Shown here in pieces: positions 17,685 through 27,186 of a stretch of 64,000 nucleotides of DNA. The translations under genes and the position numbers were made by a program. The stretch is taken from the NCBI RefSeq assembly GCF_011045195.1, contig NZ_CP049199.1:2976001-3040000 (forward strand), given 5' to 3'. The notes beneath the pieces are model-generated. The model ran no database searches and had not been told where the DNA came from. It saw only the letters and a list, made by a program, of their open reading frames with translations. The stretch comes from Caulobacter soli (lineage in GTDB: Bacteria > Pseudomonadota > Alphaproteobacteria > Caulobacterales > Caulobacteraceae). The number at the start of each line of letters is the position of its first letter. The stretch's first letter is position 1.

Positions 17685-18452
17685 ATGAGTCGCCTGCTGA
17701 TCGCCAGCCTCGACCGGTTCGGTCCCTTGCGCGACAGTGTTCGCGATAGTCTGATGTCGTGCTCCCAGACGGTCGAGCGTTTCGAAGCGGGCCAAGCCAT
17801 CCTGGCCGCCGGTGAGCGATCGCAATTGCGCCTGCTGGCGCGCGGCCTGGCGGTGAAGCAACAGGTCTTGGCCGACGGCGGGCGCCAGATCTTCGGCGTG
17901 GCCACGCCGGGTGACCTTATCGACCTGGCGGGACTGTTCGTCGGCGCCGATCACGAGGTCCAGGCTCTGGGACCGTGCGAAGTGCGCAGCACCACGCCCC
18001 ATGAGCTGCGGACCATGGTGCGCGCCCACCCGAACCTCCTGTCGGCTCTGTGCCGCGCCGTCCTGACCGAGGCCCAATGGCAGCGCAACTGGATGGTTGG
18101 CCTGGGGCGTCGCTCGGCGGCCGCCAGGACGGCCAATCTTTTGTGCGAAGTCTATTGGCGGCAGCAGGCATTGCAGTTGGCGCGGGACGGTCGCTGCGAC
18201 TTCCCGGCGGTGCAGGGCGACATCGCCGACGCCCTGGGCTTGTCGGTCGTCCATATCCATCGCGTGCTGCGCGGCTTGCGCGACGATGGCTTGGCCACAC
18301 TGCGCAACGGAGTGCTGGAGATCGACGACTGGGACGGCCTCACGGCGCTGGGGGGCTTCGACGCCGGACGACTGGCCCCCCAGCAGGACCCCGCCGAACG
18401 GGCGCTGATCACCGCGGCCCGCCAGCCGCAAAGTCTTCAGGGGGAAGATTAA
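17685..18452 (+). CDS. Crp/Fnr-family transcriptional regulator
   Basis: 255 residues. The barrel (FEAGQAILAAGERSQL, then VATPGDLIDLAGLFVG) is followed by a DNA-binding domain with LGLSVVHIHRVLRGLRDDGL. It belongs to the same subfamily as the divergent neighbour and the gene at 2668-3390. The ATG at 17685 has GGGAAGGGG upstream; an ATG at 17658 is possible. The C-terminal 25 residues beyond the winged helix are extra and polar. No Fnr cysteines are seen. Confidence 0.85.
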   Translation: MSRLLIASLDRFGPLRDSVRDSLMSCSQTVERFEAGQAILAAGERSQLRLLARGLAVKQQVLADGGRQIFGVATPGDLIDLAGLFVGADHEVQALGPCEVRSTTPHELRTMVRAHPNLLSALCRAVLTEAQWQRNWMVGLGRRSAAARTANLLCEVYWRQQALQLARDGRCDFPAVQGDIADALGLSVVHIHRVLRGLRDDGLATLRNGVLEIDDWDGLTALGGFDAGRLAPQQDPAERALITAARQPQSLQGED

Positions 18453-18548
18453 TGCGCGGGGTCCAATCAATTGATCGCAAGCGCGACCGGTCAGGGCCTG
18501 AACCGTCCTTGAAAGAAAGCGATTGAGCCGTCTATCGGCGACGCGCTC

Positions 18549-18573
18549 GGAACGGCGCCGTGTGGCGGACCTT
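18549..18573 (+). promoter_or_regulatory. Weak candidate EcfG/SigT-type promoter before the DUF6894 gene
   Basis: GGAAC at 18549-18553 is followed after 16 bases by CCTT at 18570-18573, 36 bases before ATG 18609. The -35 element is perfect, but the -10 core matches the consensus CGTT in three of four positions only. Confidence 0.3.
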
Positions 18574-18608
18574 GATCAGGGGCGGATCAGACCGCGCGAG
18601 GCGTCGCG

Positions 18609-18830
18609 ATGAAGACCTACCACTTCGATATTTCGGGCGAGGTCCAGCCGACGCTCGAAGTCGTCGAAGCCGTCGATGACGCCGCCGCCGCACGCCAAGC
18701 TCTGCTTTTGTTGTCGGAAATCCTGCGCGACCGCGCTCTCTCCGCCTCCGCCACCGTGATCTTGCGCATCATCGTCAGAGACGATGGGGGGCGGAGGATC
18801 TGGGAGGGCGCGGCTTCGGGCCGGGCCTGA
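18609..18830 (+). CDS. DUF6894-like small protein
   Basis: 73 residues starting MKTYHFDISGEVQ. A short beta strand pair is followed by a helix (DDAAAARQALLLLSEILRDR) and two strands (ATVILRIIVRDDGGRRIWEG). The D-D-G-x-x-I-W-E ending and the overall length are those of DUF6894-type proteins, abundant in alphaproteobacteria and often near stress genes or HWE kinases. Function unknown. It is convergent with the next kinase, 35 bases away. Confidence 0.62.
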   Translation: MKTYHFDISGEVQPTLEVVEAVDDAAAARQALLLLSEILRDRALSASATVILRIIVRDDGGRRIWEGAASGRA

Positions 18831-18865
18831 CCGTCCCGGCGGTAACGCCGTCCTCGACATTCGGC

Positions 18866-19858
18866 CTAGGTCGCAAGACGGTTGGCCTTCACCGTCACCG
18901 TGACAATGAGACCATCCGGATCCCAGGCGTAGTCGAGCGAGCCGCCAAGCTGGCGAGACATGGATCGCGCGATCAACGAGCTTCCGAAGCCCTCGGCGGA
19001 AGGCGGCGTCACGCGCGGACCGCCGCGTTCGGTCCAGATGATGACAAGGTCATCGCCAGAGGCGCCGCAAGAGACATCCAGGGAACCTGCAGGATCCGAC
19101 AGTGCGCCGTACTTCATCGAGTTGGTGGCTAATTCGTGGAGGACAAGCGCCAAGGCCGTCGCCCCGTTGTTACCGACGCCCATGCGAGGGACTGACACCC
19201 TGATACGCCCCTTGAACGCGCCGAGGTCGTCGTGAGGCGCAAGGAGGACGGTCACGAGATCCCCAAGCAGGGCCGCCTTGCCTTGCTTCCCCGGGATCGG
19301 ACGAACCAAGTCGTGGGCGCGGCCCAAGGCGGTCAGGCGCTCCATCAGCTCTTCGGCCATCTGGGCTGGGGTGGTCGCTGACCGAGCCGTGATCGCGGTG
19401 AGGCCCGTGGCGATGTTCAACAGGTTCTTCACCCGATGACTCATCTCGCCAGCCAGCAGTTCGTGGCCCTCCTCGGCCTGCTTGCGGCCGGTGATGTCCA
19501 GGAAGACTCCAAGGACGACGCGATCCACGGCGTTGCGCTCGACGCCCGTGCCCCGCGCCGAGATCCAACGGACGGCGTCACCGACCAGAATCCGAAAGTC
19601 CAGATCGTACGCCCCGACAATCGCCCTGGTCGTAGCGAAGGCCGCGCGGACGCGGTCCCGATCCGACGGGTGGATGCGGCTGGAAAGATCCTCGAAGCAG
19701 ACCTCGTCGCTCGGGGGAAGGTCCCAGAGTTCGAACGCCTGATCGTCGAGATCAAGCTGGTCGGTGTCGACGTTCCAGGACCAGAGCGCGACTCCCGCCG
19801 CCTTGACGGCGGAGCGCAGGCGCTTCTCGTCCCAATGGGCAGGCGTCGAGTTCGACAT
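18866..19858 (-). CDS. PAS-domain HWE-type sensor histidine kinase
   Basis: 330 residues. A PAS domain (about 20-135: ALWSWNVDTDQLDLDDQAFE through FLDITGRKQ) is followed by the HWE phosphoacceptor helix GEMSHRVKNLLNIATG, the family His-containing N box VLHELATNSMKYGAL and the WTE motif, so all three HWE signatures are present. It is soluble and likely reads a flavin- or ligand-bound PAS signal. ATG 19858 starts MSNSTPAHWDE; the upstream frame is not protein-like. HWE kinases often feed the PhyR general-stress switch, which would match the stress genes around it, but no PhyR or NepR is in the window. Confidence 0.88.
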   Translation of the reverse strand: MSNSTPAHWDEKRLRSAVKAAGVALWSWNVDTDQLDLDDQAFELWDLPPSDEVCFEDLSSRIHPSDRDRVRAAFATTRAIVGAYDLDFRILVGDAVRWISARGTGVERNAVDRVVLGVFLDITGRKQAEEGHELLAGEMSHRVKNLLNIATGLTAITARSATTPAQMAEELMERLTALGRAHDLVRPIPGKQGKAALLGDLVTVLLAPHDDLGAFKGRIRVSVPRMGVGNNGATALALVLHELATNSMKYGALSDPAGSLDVSCGASGDDLVIIWTERGGPRVTPPSAEGFGSSLIARSMSRQLGGSLDYAWDPDGLIVTVTVKANRLAT

Positions 19859-20049
19859 GTTTCGGCGCCTGCGAAGAGGGTTGAGCCGAGCAGGCCACGT
19901 CATGACAAGCGCGTCTATCGATAGCCCACACGCGGCCAACGTTGATCAACCGCCTGTATAGCACGTTGATTGAGCGCGCTGTCAGCTACTCGACCCACGC
20001 GCGCGGTTCCCGCGAGATCGTCGCGACGAGAGGCTGGCGGGCGCATGGA

Positions 20050-20838
20050 TCAGGCGCCCGATCCCGGCTCGGCCATCTTGCGATGCTGTTCGGCGAGCAC
20101 GCTCTGCGGCGTCACCGCCGCCACTGCCGCCTGCAGCTTGTTCTTGAAGCCGGCCACGACATCGCCCTCGCCTTTCAGCATGGCCCGATAGCCGATCTTG
20201 GCCACGTCGGCGGGATCGGCCTTCTTCGGATCGGCGCCGACCTTGGTGTCGAGCATGTCGGCGCGTTCGAAGAACTCGGTGTCGGTCGGGCCGGGCATCA
20301 GGCAGCTGACGGTGACGTTGGTGTCCTTCAGCTCGTTGCGCAGCGCGAACGAGAAACTGTCGAGGAAGGCCTTGGTGCCGTTGTAAACCGCCTGGAACGC
20401 GCCCGGCATCAGGCCGGCGATCGAGCCGGTGATCAGGATCTTCCCCCGGTCACGCTCGCGCATGGCCCGGCCCAGCTTGTGCAGCAGATAGATCGTGCCG
20501 GTGACATTGGTGTCGACCACGAACCGGGCCTCGTCCCAGTCTTGGTCGAGGAAGGCGTGACCCAGGCCCCGGCCAGCGTTGGCCATCAGGGCGTCGACGG
20601 GCCGATCCCCGATCAGCGCCAACAGCTTGTCGACGCCGTCGGTGGTCGACAGATCGACCTGCAGCGCCTCGACGCGGGTCCCGAGCTGTTCGAGACCGAC
20701 CTGGGCCTCGGCGATCGACATCGCATCGGCCGCGATGATCAGGTCATAGCCGTCCCCAGCGGCGAGCCGGGCCAGTTCATAACCGATGCCGGACGAAGCG
20801 CCTGTGACTACGGCCAGGGGGCGGAGGTCCTCGATCAT
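20050..20838 (-). CDS. Short-chain dehydrogenase/reductase
   Basis: 262 residues, classical SDR. The cofactor loop VTGASSGIGYEL is at the N-terminus, NAGRG follows the fourth strand, Ser lies in ITGSIAGLMPG and the catalytic pair in VYNGTKAFLDS (Tyr about 155, Lys four residues later). The reaction is NAD(P)-dependent oxidation or reduction of a small carbonyl or alcohol; the substrate is unknown. Its start overlaps the stop of the upstream alcohol dehydrogenase (ATGA), so it is the third gene of an SRPBCC-ADH-SDR operon. Confidence 0.9.
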   Translation of the reverse strand: MIEDLRPLAVVTGASSGIGYELARLAAGDGYDLIIAADAMSIAEAQVGLEQLGTRVEALQVDLSTTDGVDKLLALIGDRPVDALMANAGRGLGHAFLDQDWDEARFVVDTNVTGTIYLLHKLGRAMRERDRGKILITGSIAGLMPGAFQAVYNGTKAFLDSFSFALRNELKDTNVTVSCLMPGPTDTEFFERADMLDTKVGADPKKADPADVAKIGYRAMLKGEGDVVAGFKNKLQAAVAAVTPQSVLAEQHRKMAEPGSGA

Positions 20839-22028
20839 CAGGCGGCTTCCTTCTGCCAGTCAGGCTTGAGGACGACCTTGGTCACCTCGTTCTGGTCTTC
20901 CTTGAACATCTTGTAGCCGTCCGGGGCGCTCTCGAGCGGCAAGCGGTGGCTGATCAGGAAGGTCGTGTCGATCACGCCCTCTCCGATCAGGTCGAGCAGA
21001 GGCCGCAGGTACTTGTGGACATGGGTTTGGCCAGTCTTGATCTGCAGGCCCTTCTCCATCATCGCGCCGATCGGCATCTTGTCTCCCATCCCGCCATAGA
21101 CGCCGGGCACCGAGATCCGGCCGCCGGATCGGCAGGCCATCATCACCTCGCGCAGCACGTGGGGGCGGTCGGTGCCCAGGCGCGTGGCGACCTTGACCGC
21201 GTCGAGCACGTTGTCGATCGAGAAGCCGTGGCTCTCCATTCCAACCGCGTCGATGCAGGCGTCGGGACCGATGCCACCGGTCATGGCCATCAGGGCCTCG
21301 CGCACCTTGACCTCATGATAGTTGATCACCTGGGCGCCCATCCCCTTGGCCAGGTCCAGACGGTGAGGATGGTGGTCAATGGCGATGACCTTGTGCGCAC
21401 CCATGATCAGGGCGCTCTGGATCGCGAACAGGCCCACGGGACCGCAGCCCCAGACCGCCACGGTGTCGCCCGGCTCGATCTGACAGTTCTCGGCCGCCAT
21501 CCAGCCGGTGGGCAGGATGTCGGACAGGAACAGAACCTTGTCGTCCTCCAGCCCGTCGGGAATGACGATCGGGCCGACGTCGCTATAGGGCACGCGGACA
21601 TACTCGGCCTGGCCGCCGGCATAGCCGCCGGTCATGTGCGAATAGCCGAACAGCCCCGTCATGGCCGTGCCGTAGGCGATCTCGCCCAGGTCCTGGGTCT
21701 CGGCCGGATTGGAGTTCTCGCAGCCGGAGAACTGCTGCTTCTCGCAGTGGAAGCACTTGCCGCAGGCGATCACGAAAGGAACGACCACCCGCTGCCCCTT
21801 CTGCAGGGTCGAGCCCGGACCGGTCTCGACGACCTCGCCCATGAACTCGTGGCCCAGGATGTCGCCCCGTTCCATCGAGGGGATCATGCTGTCGTAGAGG
21901 TGCAGGTCCGAGCCGCAGATGGCGGTCGAGGTGATCTTGATGATCGCGTCGCGGGGATTGATGATCTTCGGGTCGGGCACGGTGTCCATGCGGACATCGT
22001 GTTTGCCGTGCCAGGTCAGGGCGCGCAT
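20838..22028 (-). CDS. Zinc-dependent alcohol dehydrogenase, formaldehyde-dehydrogenase-like
   Basis: 396 residues of the medium-chain dehydrogenase family. [11 protein letters not shown] carries the catalytic-zinc Cys and [10 protein letters not shown] the His-Glu pair; structural zinc Cys residues are in [15 protein letters not shown]. The NAD-binding fold has [11 protein letters not shown]. The sequence type ([22 protein letters not shown]) matches glutathione-independent formaldehyde-dehydrogenase-like enzymes frequent in alphaproteobacterial stress clusters. The substrate is not proved. It is second in the operon, 33 bases after the SRPBCC gene. Confidence 0.9.
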   Translation of the reverse strand: MRALTWHGKHDVRMDTVPDPKIINPRDAIIKITSTAICGSDLHLYDSMIPSMERGDILGHEFMGEVVETGPGSTLQKGQRVVVPFVIACGKCFHCEKQQFSGCENSNPAETQDLGEIAYGTAMTGLFGYSHMTGGYAGGQAEYVRVPYSDVGPIVIPDGLEDDKVLFLSDILPTGWMAAENCQIEPGDTVAVWGCGPVGLFAIQSALIMGAHKVIAIDHHPHRLDLAKGMGAQVINYHEVKVREALMAMTGGIGPDACIDAVGMESHGFSIDNVLDAVKVATRLGTDRPHVLREVMMACRSGGRISVPGVYGGMGDKMPIGAMMEKGLQIKTGQTHVHKYLRPLLDLIGEGVIDTTFLISHRLPLESAPDGYKMFKEDQNEVTKVVLKPDWQKEAA

Positions 22029-22061
22029 AGGCGTCTCCGTCTTATCAAATGAGGGTTCGGC

Positions 22062-22649
22062 TCAGCCTTGCGGCGCGGCTTCGGGGGACTTGGTGGTGGA
22101 GATCTCGCCGGTTTCCATCAGCTGCTTGAAGCGGCGAAGCTCACGGCGAGCCTGGATCTTCGGCTCCTTCTGGAAGAGCTTGGCGATCAGCTTGCCGAGG
22201 TCGCCGCCGGGCGGCTCGTAGACGATGGTGGCGGTGACTTCCGTGCCGCGTCCCGGAGGCGCGTCGCGAAACTCGATCCGGCCGGCGTTCTTGATGTCGG
22301 CGCCTTCGGCGGATTCCCAGGCCAGGGTGTCGTTCTCGACTTCCTCGGTGAGAATGCTGTCCCACTCGACTGTCTTGCCGGCCGGGGCCTTGACCACCCA
22401 GTGCGAGCGGCCGCCCTCGCCAGGGGTGACGCTTTCGACGTTCTCCATGAACAGGGCCAGGTTCCGGAAGTCGCGCCAGAAGGCGTAGAGCTCGGCGCGC
22501 GGCCGGTTGATCGTGACGGTGCGGCCGACCAGGGCGGCTTCGTGCCAGCCGTGCTCCTCGGCGACCACGTGGGCGACGTCGCGCTGGTGGACGGCGGCGG
22601 TCAGCGGCGCGTCGCTTTCCAGCGCGCGGGCGATGGTCTCGTCGGACAT
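22062..22649 (-). CDS. SRPBCC-family (START-like) protein
   Basis: 195 residues. An N-terminal helix of about 40 residues precedes an SRPBCC domain that starts VGRTVTINRPRAELYAFW and runs to ATIVYEPPGG, with the usual KTVEWDSILTEEVENDTLAW core; the C-terminus ends in a charged helix and a PEAAPQG tail. Such proteins bind hydrophobic ligands in a deep cavity. The same family is found next to zinc alcohol dehydrogenase and SDR genes in desiccation or general-stress loci. The ATG 22649 has AGGAGA upstream and a stress-type promoter candidate 25 bases further. Confidence 0.82.
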   Translation of the reverse strand: MSDETIARALESDAPLTAAVHQRDVAHVVAEEHGWHEAALVGRTVTINRPRAELYAFWRDFRNLALFMENVESVTPGEGGRSHWVVKAPAGKTVEWDSILTEEVENDTLAWESAEGADIKNAGRIEFRDAPPGRGTEVTATIVYEPPGGDLGKLIAKLFQKEPKIQARRELRRFKQLMETGEISTTKSPEAAPQG

Positions 22650-22673
22650 GGGGTGGTTCTCCTGTCCGCTGAC

Positions 22674-22698
22674 AACCGCTCGCAGGGACAGGTGTTCC
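22674..22698 (-). promoter_or_regulatory. Candidate EcfG/SigT-type promoter of the SRPBCC-ADH-SDR operon
   Basis: On the minus strand GGAAC (22698-22694) is followed after 16 bases by GGTT (22677-22674). The predicted leader before ATG 22649 is about 18 bases. Both the spacing and the -10 core are the same as at 14824-14848 and 24392-24416. Confidence 0.48.
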
Positions 22699-22876
22699 TG
22701 CCGCGACGAGAAAGACTTGCGGCGCGCGGCGGCCAGTAAGGCGACCATCGCGGCGAAGCTTGTGGCCCATGAAGTTCGTTCGCCGACCGCTCGCGCCCAC
22801 GGTCTTCCTGACGCGCAGCCCTCCACGGAGCCATTGTCCCGCCGCGCCGTTTGCGTTGCTCACCAAGGGCAAGACG

Positions 22877-24175
22877 ATGACCCCGCCGACACCAGGTTCG
22901 ACCGCCAAGCGATGGAACACCTTGTCCACGCGCATTCTGCTGGGACTGGCGGTGGGTCTGCTGGCGGGCGCGGCGCTGAGCGGTCGGTCATCGTCGGCGC
23001 TCGACTTGTTATCCGCCATCGCCGCGCCGGTCGGACAGCTGTGGCTCGACGCCTTGACGATGACGGTCGTGCCCCTCGTGTTCGGCCTGCTGGTCACGGG
23101 CGTCGGCTCGGCGACCTCCAGCGCCAAGGCCGGCGGCGTGGCGGCTCGAGCGATGCTCTGGTTCGTCATCCTGCTGGTCGCCGCCTGTGCGCTCAGCGCG
23201 GTGCTGACGACCACGATTTTGGCCTGGACGCCGATCCCCGCCGGCAGCCTGGCCCTGCGCGCGCCGAACTCGGGTCCGCCGGTCCTGGCCGCGACCGGAG
23301 CCTGGTTCAGCGGCATCATCCCCGCCAATCCCGTCAAGGCCGCCGCCGAGATGAGCATGGCGCCGCTGGTGGTCTTTGCGCTGTTCTTCGGTTTCGCGGC
23401 CAGTCGGATCGAGGCCCATCTGCGCGCGTTGCTGACAACCTTCTTCGAAGCCGTGGTGGCGACGATGCTGCTCATCGTCCACTGGGTGCTGCTTGCCGGC
23501 CCGATCGGTGTCATGGCGCTGGGTTTCGGCGTCGGCGCCAAGATGGGCCTGGGCGCGGCGGGAACGCTCGTTCACTACGTCCTGGTCGTCGCCGCCGCCT
23601 GCCTGGCCGTCACCCTTTCAGCCTATGCCCTGTCAGCGCTCATTGGGCGGATCTCTCCCCTCGCCTTCGCCAAGGCCGCCCTTCCCGTTCAGGTCGTCGC
23701 CCTCGGCACGCAATCTTCGCTGGCCTGTCTCCCGGCCATGATCACCGCGACCGGCGCCTTGAGGACATCGCCCGGCGCCGCCGAGGTCGTTCTGCCGCTC
23801 TCGGTGTCGATCTTCCGGGCGGCGAGCGCGGCGGCCAACATCGCCGTGGCCGTCTATCTGGCCCACCTCCACGGCGTCGTGCTGTCGCCGGCCACCCTGA
23901 TGATCGGCGTCCTGGTCGCGGCGGCCGTCAGTCTTGCGGCCGTCGGCCTTCCGGCCCAGGTCTCGTTCTTCGCGACCGTCGGCCCGGTCTGCCTCGCCAT
24001 GGGCGTTCCTCTAGACGCCTTGCCCGTCCTCCTGGCGGTCGAGACGATCCCCGACGTCTTCCGGACGCTCGGGAACGTCACCACGGATCTGGCCGTGGCT
24101 CGCATCGTCGGCCGTCCTCGCGACGGCGCAGCAGCCATCGGCGACGAAAACGAGTGCGCCGAGCCCGCCCGGTGA
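22877..24175 (+). CDS. Dicarboxylate/amino acid:cation symporter (DAACS family)
   Basis: 432 residues with about eight membrane helices plus re-entrant loops. The family signature region ALGTQSSLACLPAM replaces the usual serine-rich SSxATLP motif of hairpin 1, and later LPAQVSFFATVGPVCLAMG and LAVETIPDVFRTLGNVTTD match the substrate and Na+ site with its conserved Asp/Asn. It imports acidic amino acids or C4-dicarboxylates by H+ or Na+ symport at the inner membrane. ATG 22877 is chosen as the start of the polar N-terminus; the preceding open frame overlaps the divergent SRPBCC promoter. Aspartate or glutamate uptake would suit cyanophycin synthesis, but this is inference. Confidence 0.86.
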   Translation: MTPPTPGSTAKRWNTLSTRILLGLAVGLLAGAALSGRSSSALDLLSAIAAPVGQLWLDALTMTVVPLVFGLLVTGVGSATSSAKAGGVAARAMLWFVILLVAACALSAVLTTTILAWTPIPAGSLALRAPNSGPPVLAATGAWFSGIIPANPVKAAAEMSMAPLVVFALFFGFAASRIEAHLRALLTTFFEAVVATMLLIVHWVLLAGPIGVMALGFGVGAKMGLGAAGTLVHYVLVVAAACLAVTLSAYALSALIGRISPLAFAKAALPVQVVALGTQSSLACLPAMITATGALRTSPGAAEVVLPLSVSIFRAASAAANIAVAVYLAHLHGVVLSPATLMIGVLVAAAVSLAAVGLPAQVSFFATVGPVCLAMGVPLDALPVLLAVETIPDVFRTLGNVTTDLAVARIVGRPRDGAAAIGDENECAEPAR

Positions 24176-24391
24176 ACTGTAAGGCGTCCCGTGAGCTCGC
24201 CGCGACCGCATCATTTGATGGCGCGCCTGGCTCGTCGCCGAAATTTGCTTGGGACCGCTACACCTCTCGATGAAGGCCAATATGGGCGGCCAGATCGCCC
24301 AACTGACGGGAAACTGACCCTCCCCGGCCAGATCTCAAGCCTCGAGCTCGGTCGTTGAGCGCAAAACGGCGCCGCGCATCGGAATGAATTC

Positions 24392-24416
24392 GGAACAGGC
24401 GCGGAGGCGACCGGTT
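24392..24416 (+). promoter_or_regulatory. Candidate EcfG/SigT-type promoter of hemerythrin-katE
   Basis: GGAAC at 24392-24396 is followed after 16 bases by GGTT at 24413-24416. Transcription starting near 24422 gives a leader of about 27 bases before ATG 24449. It matches two other candidates exactly in spacing and -10 core. Confidence 0.5.
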
Positions 24417-24448
24417 GGAGAGGCCTCACCCCAATCGGAACTTCTCCC

Positions 24449-24988
24449 ATGGCCACCACGGCTAAGACCAAAGCCAGGAAAACTTCGACGCGCGCGGCGA
24501 CCAAGGCCGCGGCGGCGCCCAAGGCCGGCGGGCTGGACGCGATCTCGCTGCTCATCGCCGATCACCGCGAGGTGGACGACTATTTCGACCAGTACGAGAC
24601 CCTCACCGACGACGCGGCCAAGAAGACGTTGGCCAACCAGATCTGCCTGGCGCTGAAGGTGCATGCCCAGATCGAAGAGGAATTCTTCTATCCGCCGGCC
24701 CGCGAGGAAACCGGCGACGGCGACCTGATCGACGAAGCCATCGTCGAGCACATGGGCGCTAGGACCCTGATCGCGCAGATCGAGGCCGGCGCGCCTGGCC
24801 AGCCGCTCTACGACGCCAAGATCAAGGTGCTGGGCGAGCAGGTTCGCCACCACGTCAAGGAGGAGGAGGAAGAGCTCTTCCCCGAGGTGCGCGAAACCAA
24901 GATCGACCTGCAAGCCCTGGGCGCCAAGCTCGCGGCCCGCAAGGCTGAGCTGATGAGCCTTCTAGCCGTCCCGCCGATAGTGGCCTGA
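24449..24988 (+). CDS. Hemerythrin HHE-domain protein
   Basis: 179 residues. A Lys/Ala/Thr-rich N-terminal tail (1-27) of the histone-H1-like type precedes a four-helix hemerythrin domain. Metal ligands are visible as [30 protein letters not shown] and [13 protein letters not shown], enough for a diiron site. Hemerythrins bind O2 or scavenge oxidants and iron; the basic tail suggests DNA or nucleoid contact. The large catalase gene follows after 53 bases, so a shared oxidative-stress transcript is likely. Confidence 0.88.
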   Translation: MATTAKTKARKTSTRAATKAAAAPKAGGLDAISLLIADHREVDDYFDQYETLTDDAAKKTLANQICLALKVHAQIEEEFFYPPAREETGDGDLIDEAIVEHMGARTLIAQIEAGAPGQPLYDAKIKVLGEQVRHHVKEEEEELFPEVRETKIDLQALGAKLAARKAELMSLLAVPPIVA

Positions 24989-25041
24989 CGCCGCTTCCCC
25001 CAATTTCCTCTGCATCGAGCCTGGCGCTCGAAGGACACCCC

Positions 25042-27186
25042 ATGGCCAAGAGCCCCTCGAAGACTCCTTCCAAGACACCCGTGAACAAGGACCAGGCCCG
25101 CAGCGGCGCGCTCGGCGAAACCCTGGTCGCCCCGGGCGGCGAACTGCACCAGCAGGCCGGCGAGCCGGCCGCCCAGCTGACCACCAATCAAGGCGTGCCT
25201 ATCGCCGATAACCAGAACTCGCTGAAGGCGGGCGCGCGTGGACCGGTGCTGCTGCAGGACTTCATCCTGCGCGAAAAGATCATGCACTTCGATCATGAGC
25301 GCATTCCCGAGCGCGTGGTCCACGCCCGCGGCTCGGCCGCGCACGGCTTCTTCGAATGCCTGGACTCGGCCGCCGACGTCACCAGCGCCGACTTCCTGCA
25401 ACGGGTCGGCGAACGCATCCCCGTCTTCACCCGCTTTTCGACCGTGGCCGGCAACAAGGGCTCGTCCGACTTGGCCCGCGACGTTCGCGGCTTCGCGGTC
25501 AAGTTCTACACCCAACAAGGCAATTTCGATCTCGTCGGTAACAACATCCCGGTATTCTTCATCCAGGACGCCATCAAGTTCCCCGACCTGATCCACGCGG
25601 CCAAGCCCGATCCCGACCGGGAGTTCCCGCAGGCCCAGACCGCGCACGACACCTTCTGGGACTACATCTCGCTGACGCCCGAGAGCATGCACATGATCAT
25701 GTGGATCATGTCGGACCGCACCATCCCCCGCTCCTATCGGATGATGGAAGGGTTCGGCGTCCACACGTTCCGGCTGGTCAACGCCGCGGGCGAGTCGACC
25801 TTTGTGAAGTTCCACTGGCGCCCGAAGCTCAACGCCCAGTCCGTGGTCTGGGATGAAGCGGTCAAGATCAACGGCGCCGATCCCGATTTCCACCGTCGCG
25901 ACCTGTGGGAAGCGATCGACACCGGCGACTTCCCCGAGTGGGAGTTCTGCCTGCAGACCTTCACCCAGGACCAGGCCGACGCCCTGCCCTTCGACGTGCT
26001 CGACGCGACCAAGGTCATTCCCGAAGAGGTCATCCCGCTACGGGTGGTCGGCCGCATGGTCCTGGATCGCAACCCCGACAACTTCTTCGCCGAGACCGAG
26101 CAGGTCGCCTACTGCACGTCGCACGTGGTGCCCGGCATCGACTTTACCAACGACCCGCTGCTGCAGGGCCGGCTGTTCTCGTACCAAGACACTCAGCTCA
26201 AGCGCCTGGGCTCGCCCAACTTCCACCAGATCCCGATCAACCAGCCAAAGTGCCCGTTCCATAACCTGCAACGCGACGGCCACATGCAGATGAACGTGCC
26301 CAAGGGTCAGGTGAATTACGAGCCTTCCAACCTGGGCGCGGACGTGGCGCGGGAGTCCTTGGAAACCGGCTATCACACCTTCCCGAGCGTCGAGACGGGC
26401 GAACAGCTTCGCCTGCGGCCCGAGACCTTTGCCGATCACTACACCCAGGCCCGGATGTTCTTCTTCAGCCAGACGGAACCGGAGCGGGATCACATCGTCG
26501 CGGCCCTGATATTCGAACTGAGCCGCTGCGAGGTGGCCGCGGTTCGCGAGGCGATGCTGTCACGCCTCACCAACATCGACGAAACCCTGGCCTTGCGCGT
26601 CGCGACGGGCCTTGGCCGACGCGGCGAGATCACGCCCGCGCCGCCTTCGGTCCCGGCCGTCGAGATGGAGCTGTCGCCCGCCCTCAGCATCCTCGCCAAG
26701 GCCGCGCCGGGCCTGATCGGCCGCAAAGTCGGTTGCCTGGTGACCGACGGCGTGGACGACGCCTTGCTAGCGCAGCTCCGCGAGGCGGTGACGGCGGCCG
26801 GCGCCAAGCTGGCCATCATCGCGCCGACGATCACCGGCGTGGTCACGGCGGGCGGTGAGTTGCTCGCGGCCGACTTCCGCGTCGACGGGGGGCCCTCCGT
26901 GCTGTTCGACGCCGTCGTGCTGCTGCCTTCCGACGAGGGCGGCGCCGCCCTGGCGCTGGAAGCCACGGCGGTCAACTTCGTGCGTGACGCCTTCGGCCAC
27001 CTGAAAGTCATCGCCTACCTGCCGTCGGCCGCCCCGCTGTTCGTCAAGGGCGGGCTCTCGGACGCCAATCCGGACGCCGATGCCGGCTTGATCAACCTGC
27101 CCAAGGCGTCGATCGACGACTTCATAGCGGCGGCGCAGGCCGGCAGGATCTGGGCGCGCGAACCGCTCGTGCGCAAGGTTTTCTGA
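25042..27186 (+). CDS. katE: Large-subunit (clade 2) catalase HPII
   Basis: 714 residues. It breaks hydrogen peroxide to water and oxygen with a heme. The catalytic His is in [15 protein letters not shown], the Asn in [14 protein letters not shown], and the heme-ligand Tyr in [14 protein letters not shown]. The C-terminal flavodoxin-like domain (about 555-714, [17 protein letters not shown]) marks the large clade 2 enzymes, in contrast to small catalases of about 500 residues. The N-terminus is a Lys/Pro/Ser-rich tail like that of the upstream hemerythrin. No separate EcfG-like promoter was seen, consistent with read-through from the hemerythrin gene. Confidence 0.95.
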   Translation: MAKSPSKTPSKTPVNKDQARSGALGETLVAPGGELHQQAGEPAAQLTTNQGVPIADNQNSLKAGARGPVLLQDFILREKIMHFDHERIPERVVHARGSAAHGFFECLDSAADVTSADFLQRVGERIPVFTRFSTVAGNKGSSDLARDVRGFAVKFYTQQGNFDLVGNNIPVFFIQDAIKFPDLIHAAKPDPDREFPQAQTAHDTFWDYISLTPESMHMIMWIMSDRTIPRSYRMMEGFGVHTFRLVNAAGESTFVKFHWRPKLNAQSVVWDEAVKINGADPDFHRRDLWEAIDTGDFPEWEFCLQTFTQDQADALPFDVLDATKVIPEEVIPLRVVGRMVLDRNPDNFFAETEQVAYCTSHVVPGIDFTNDPLLQGRLFSYQDTQLKRLGSPNFHQIPINQPKCPFHNLQRDGHMQMNVPKGQVNYEPSNLGADVARESLETGYHTFPSVETGEQLRLRPETFADHYTQARMFFFSQTEPERDHIVAALIFELSRCEVAAVREAMLSRLTNIDETLALRVATGLGRRGEITPAPPSVPAVEMELSPALSILAKAAPGLIGRKVGCLVTDGVDDALLAQLREAVTAAGAKLAIIAPTITGVVTAGGELLAADFRVDGGPSVLFDAVVLLPSDEGGAALALEATAVNFVRDAFGHLKVIAYLPSAAPLFVKGGLSDANPDADAGLINLPKASIDDFIAAAQAGRIWAREPLVRKVF

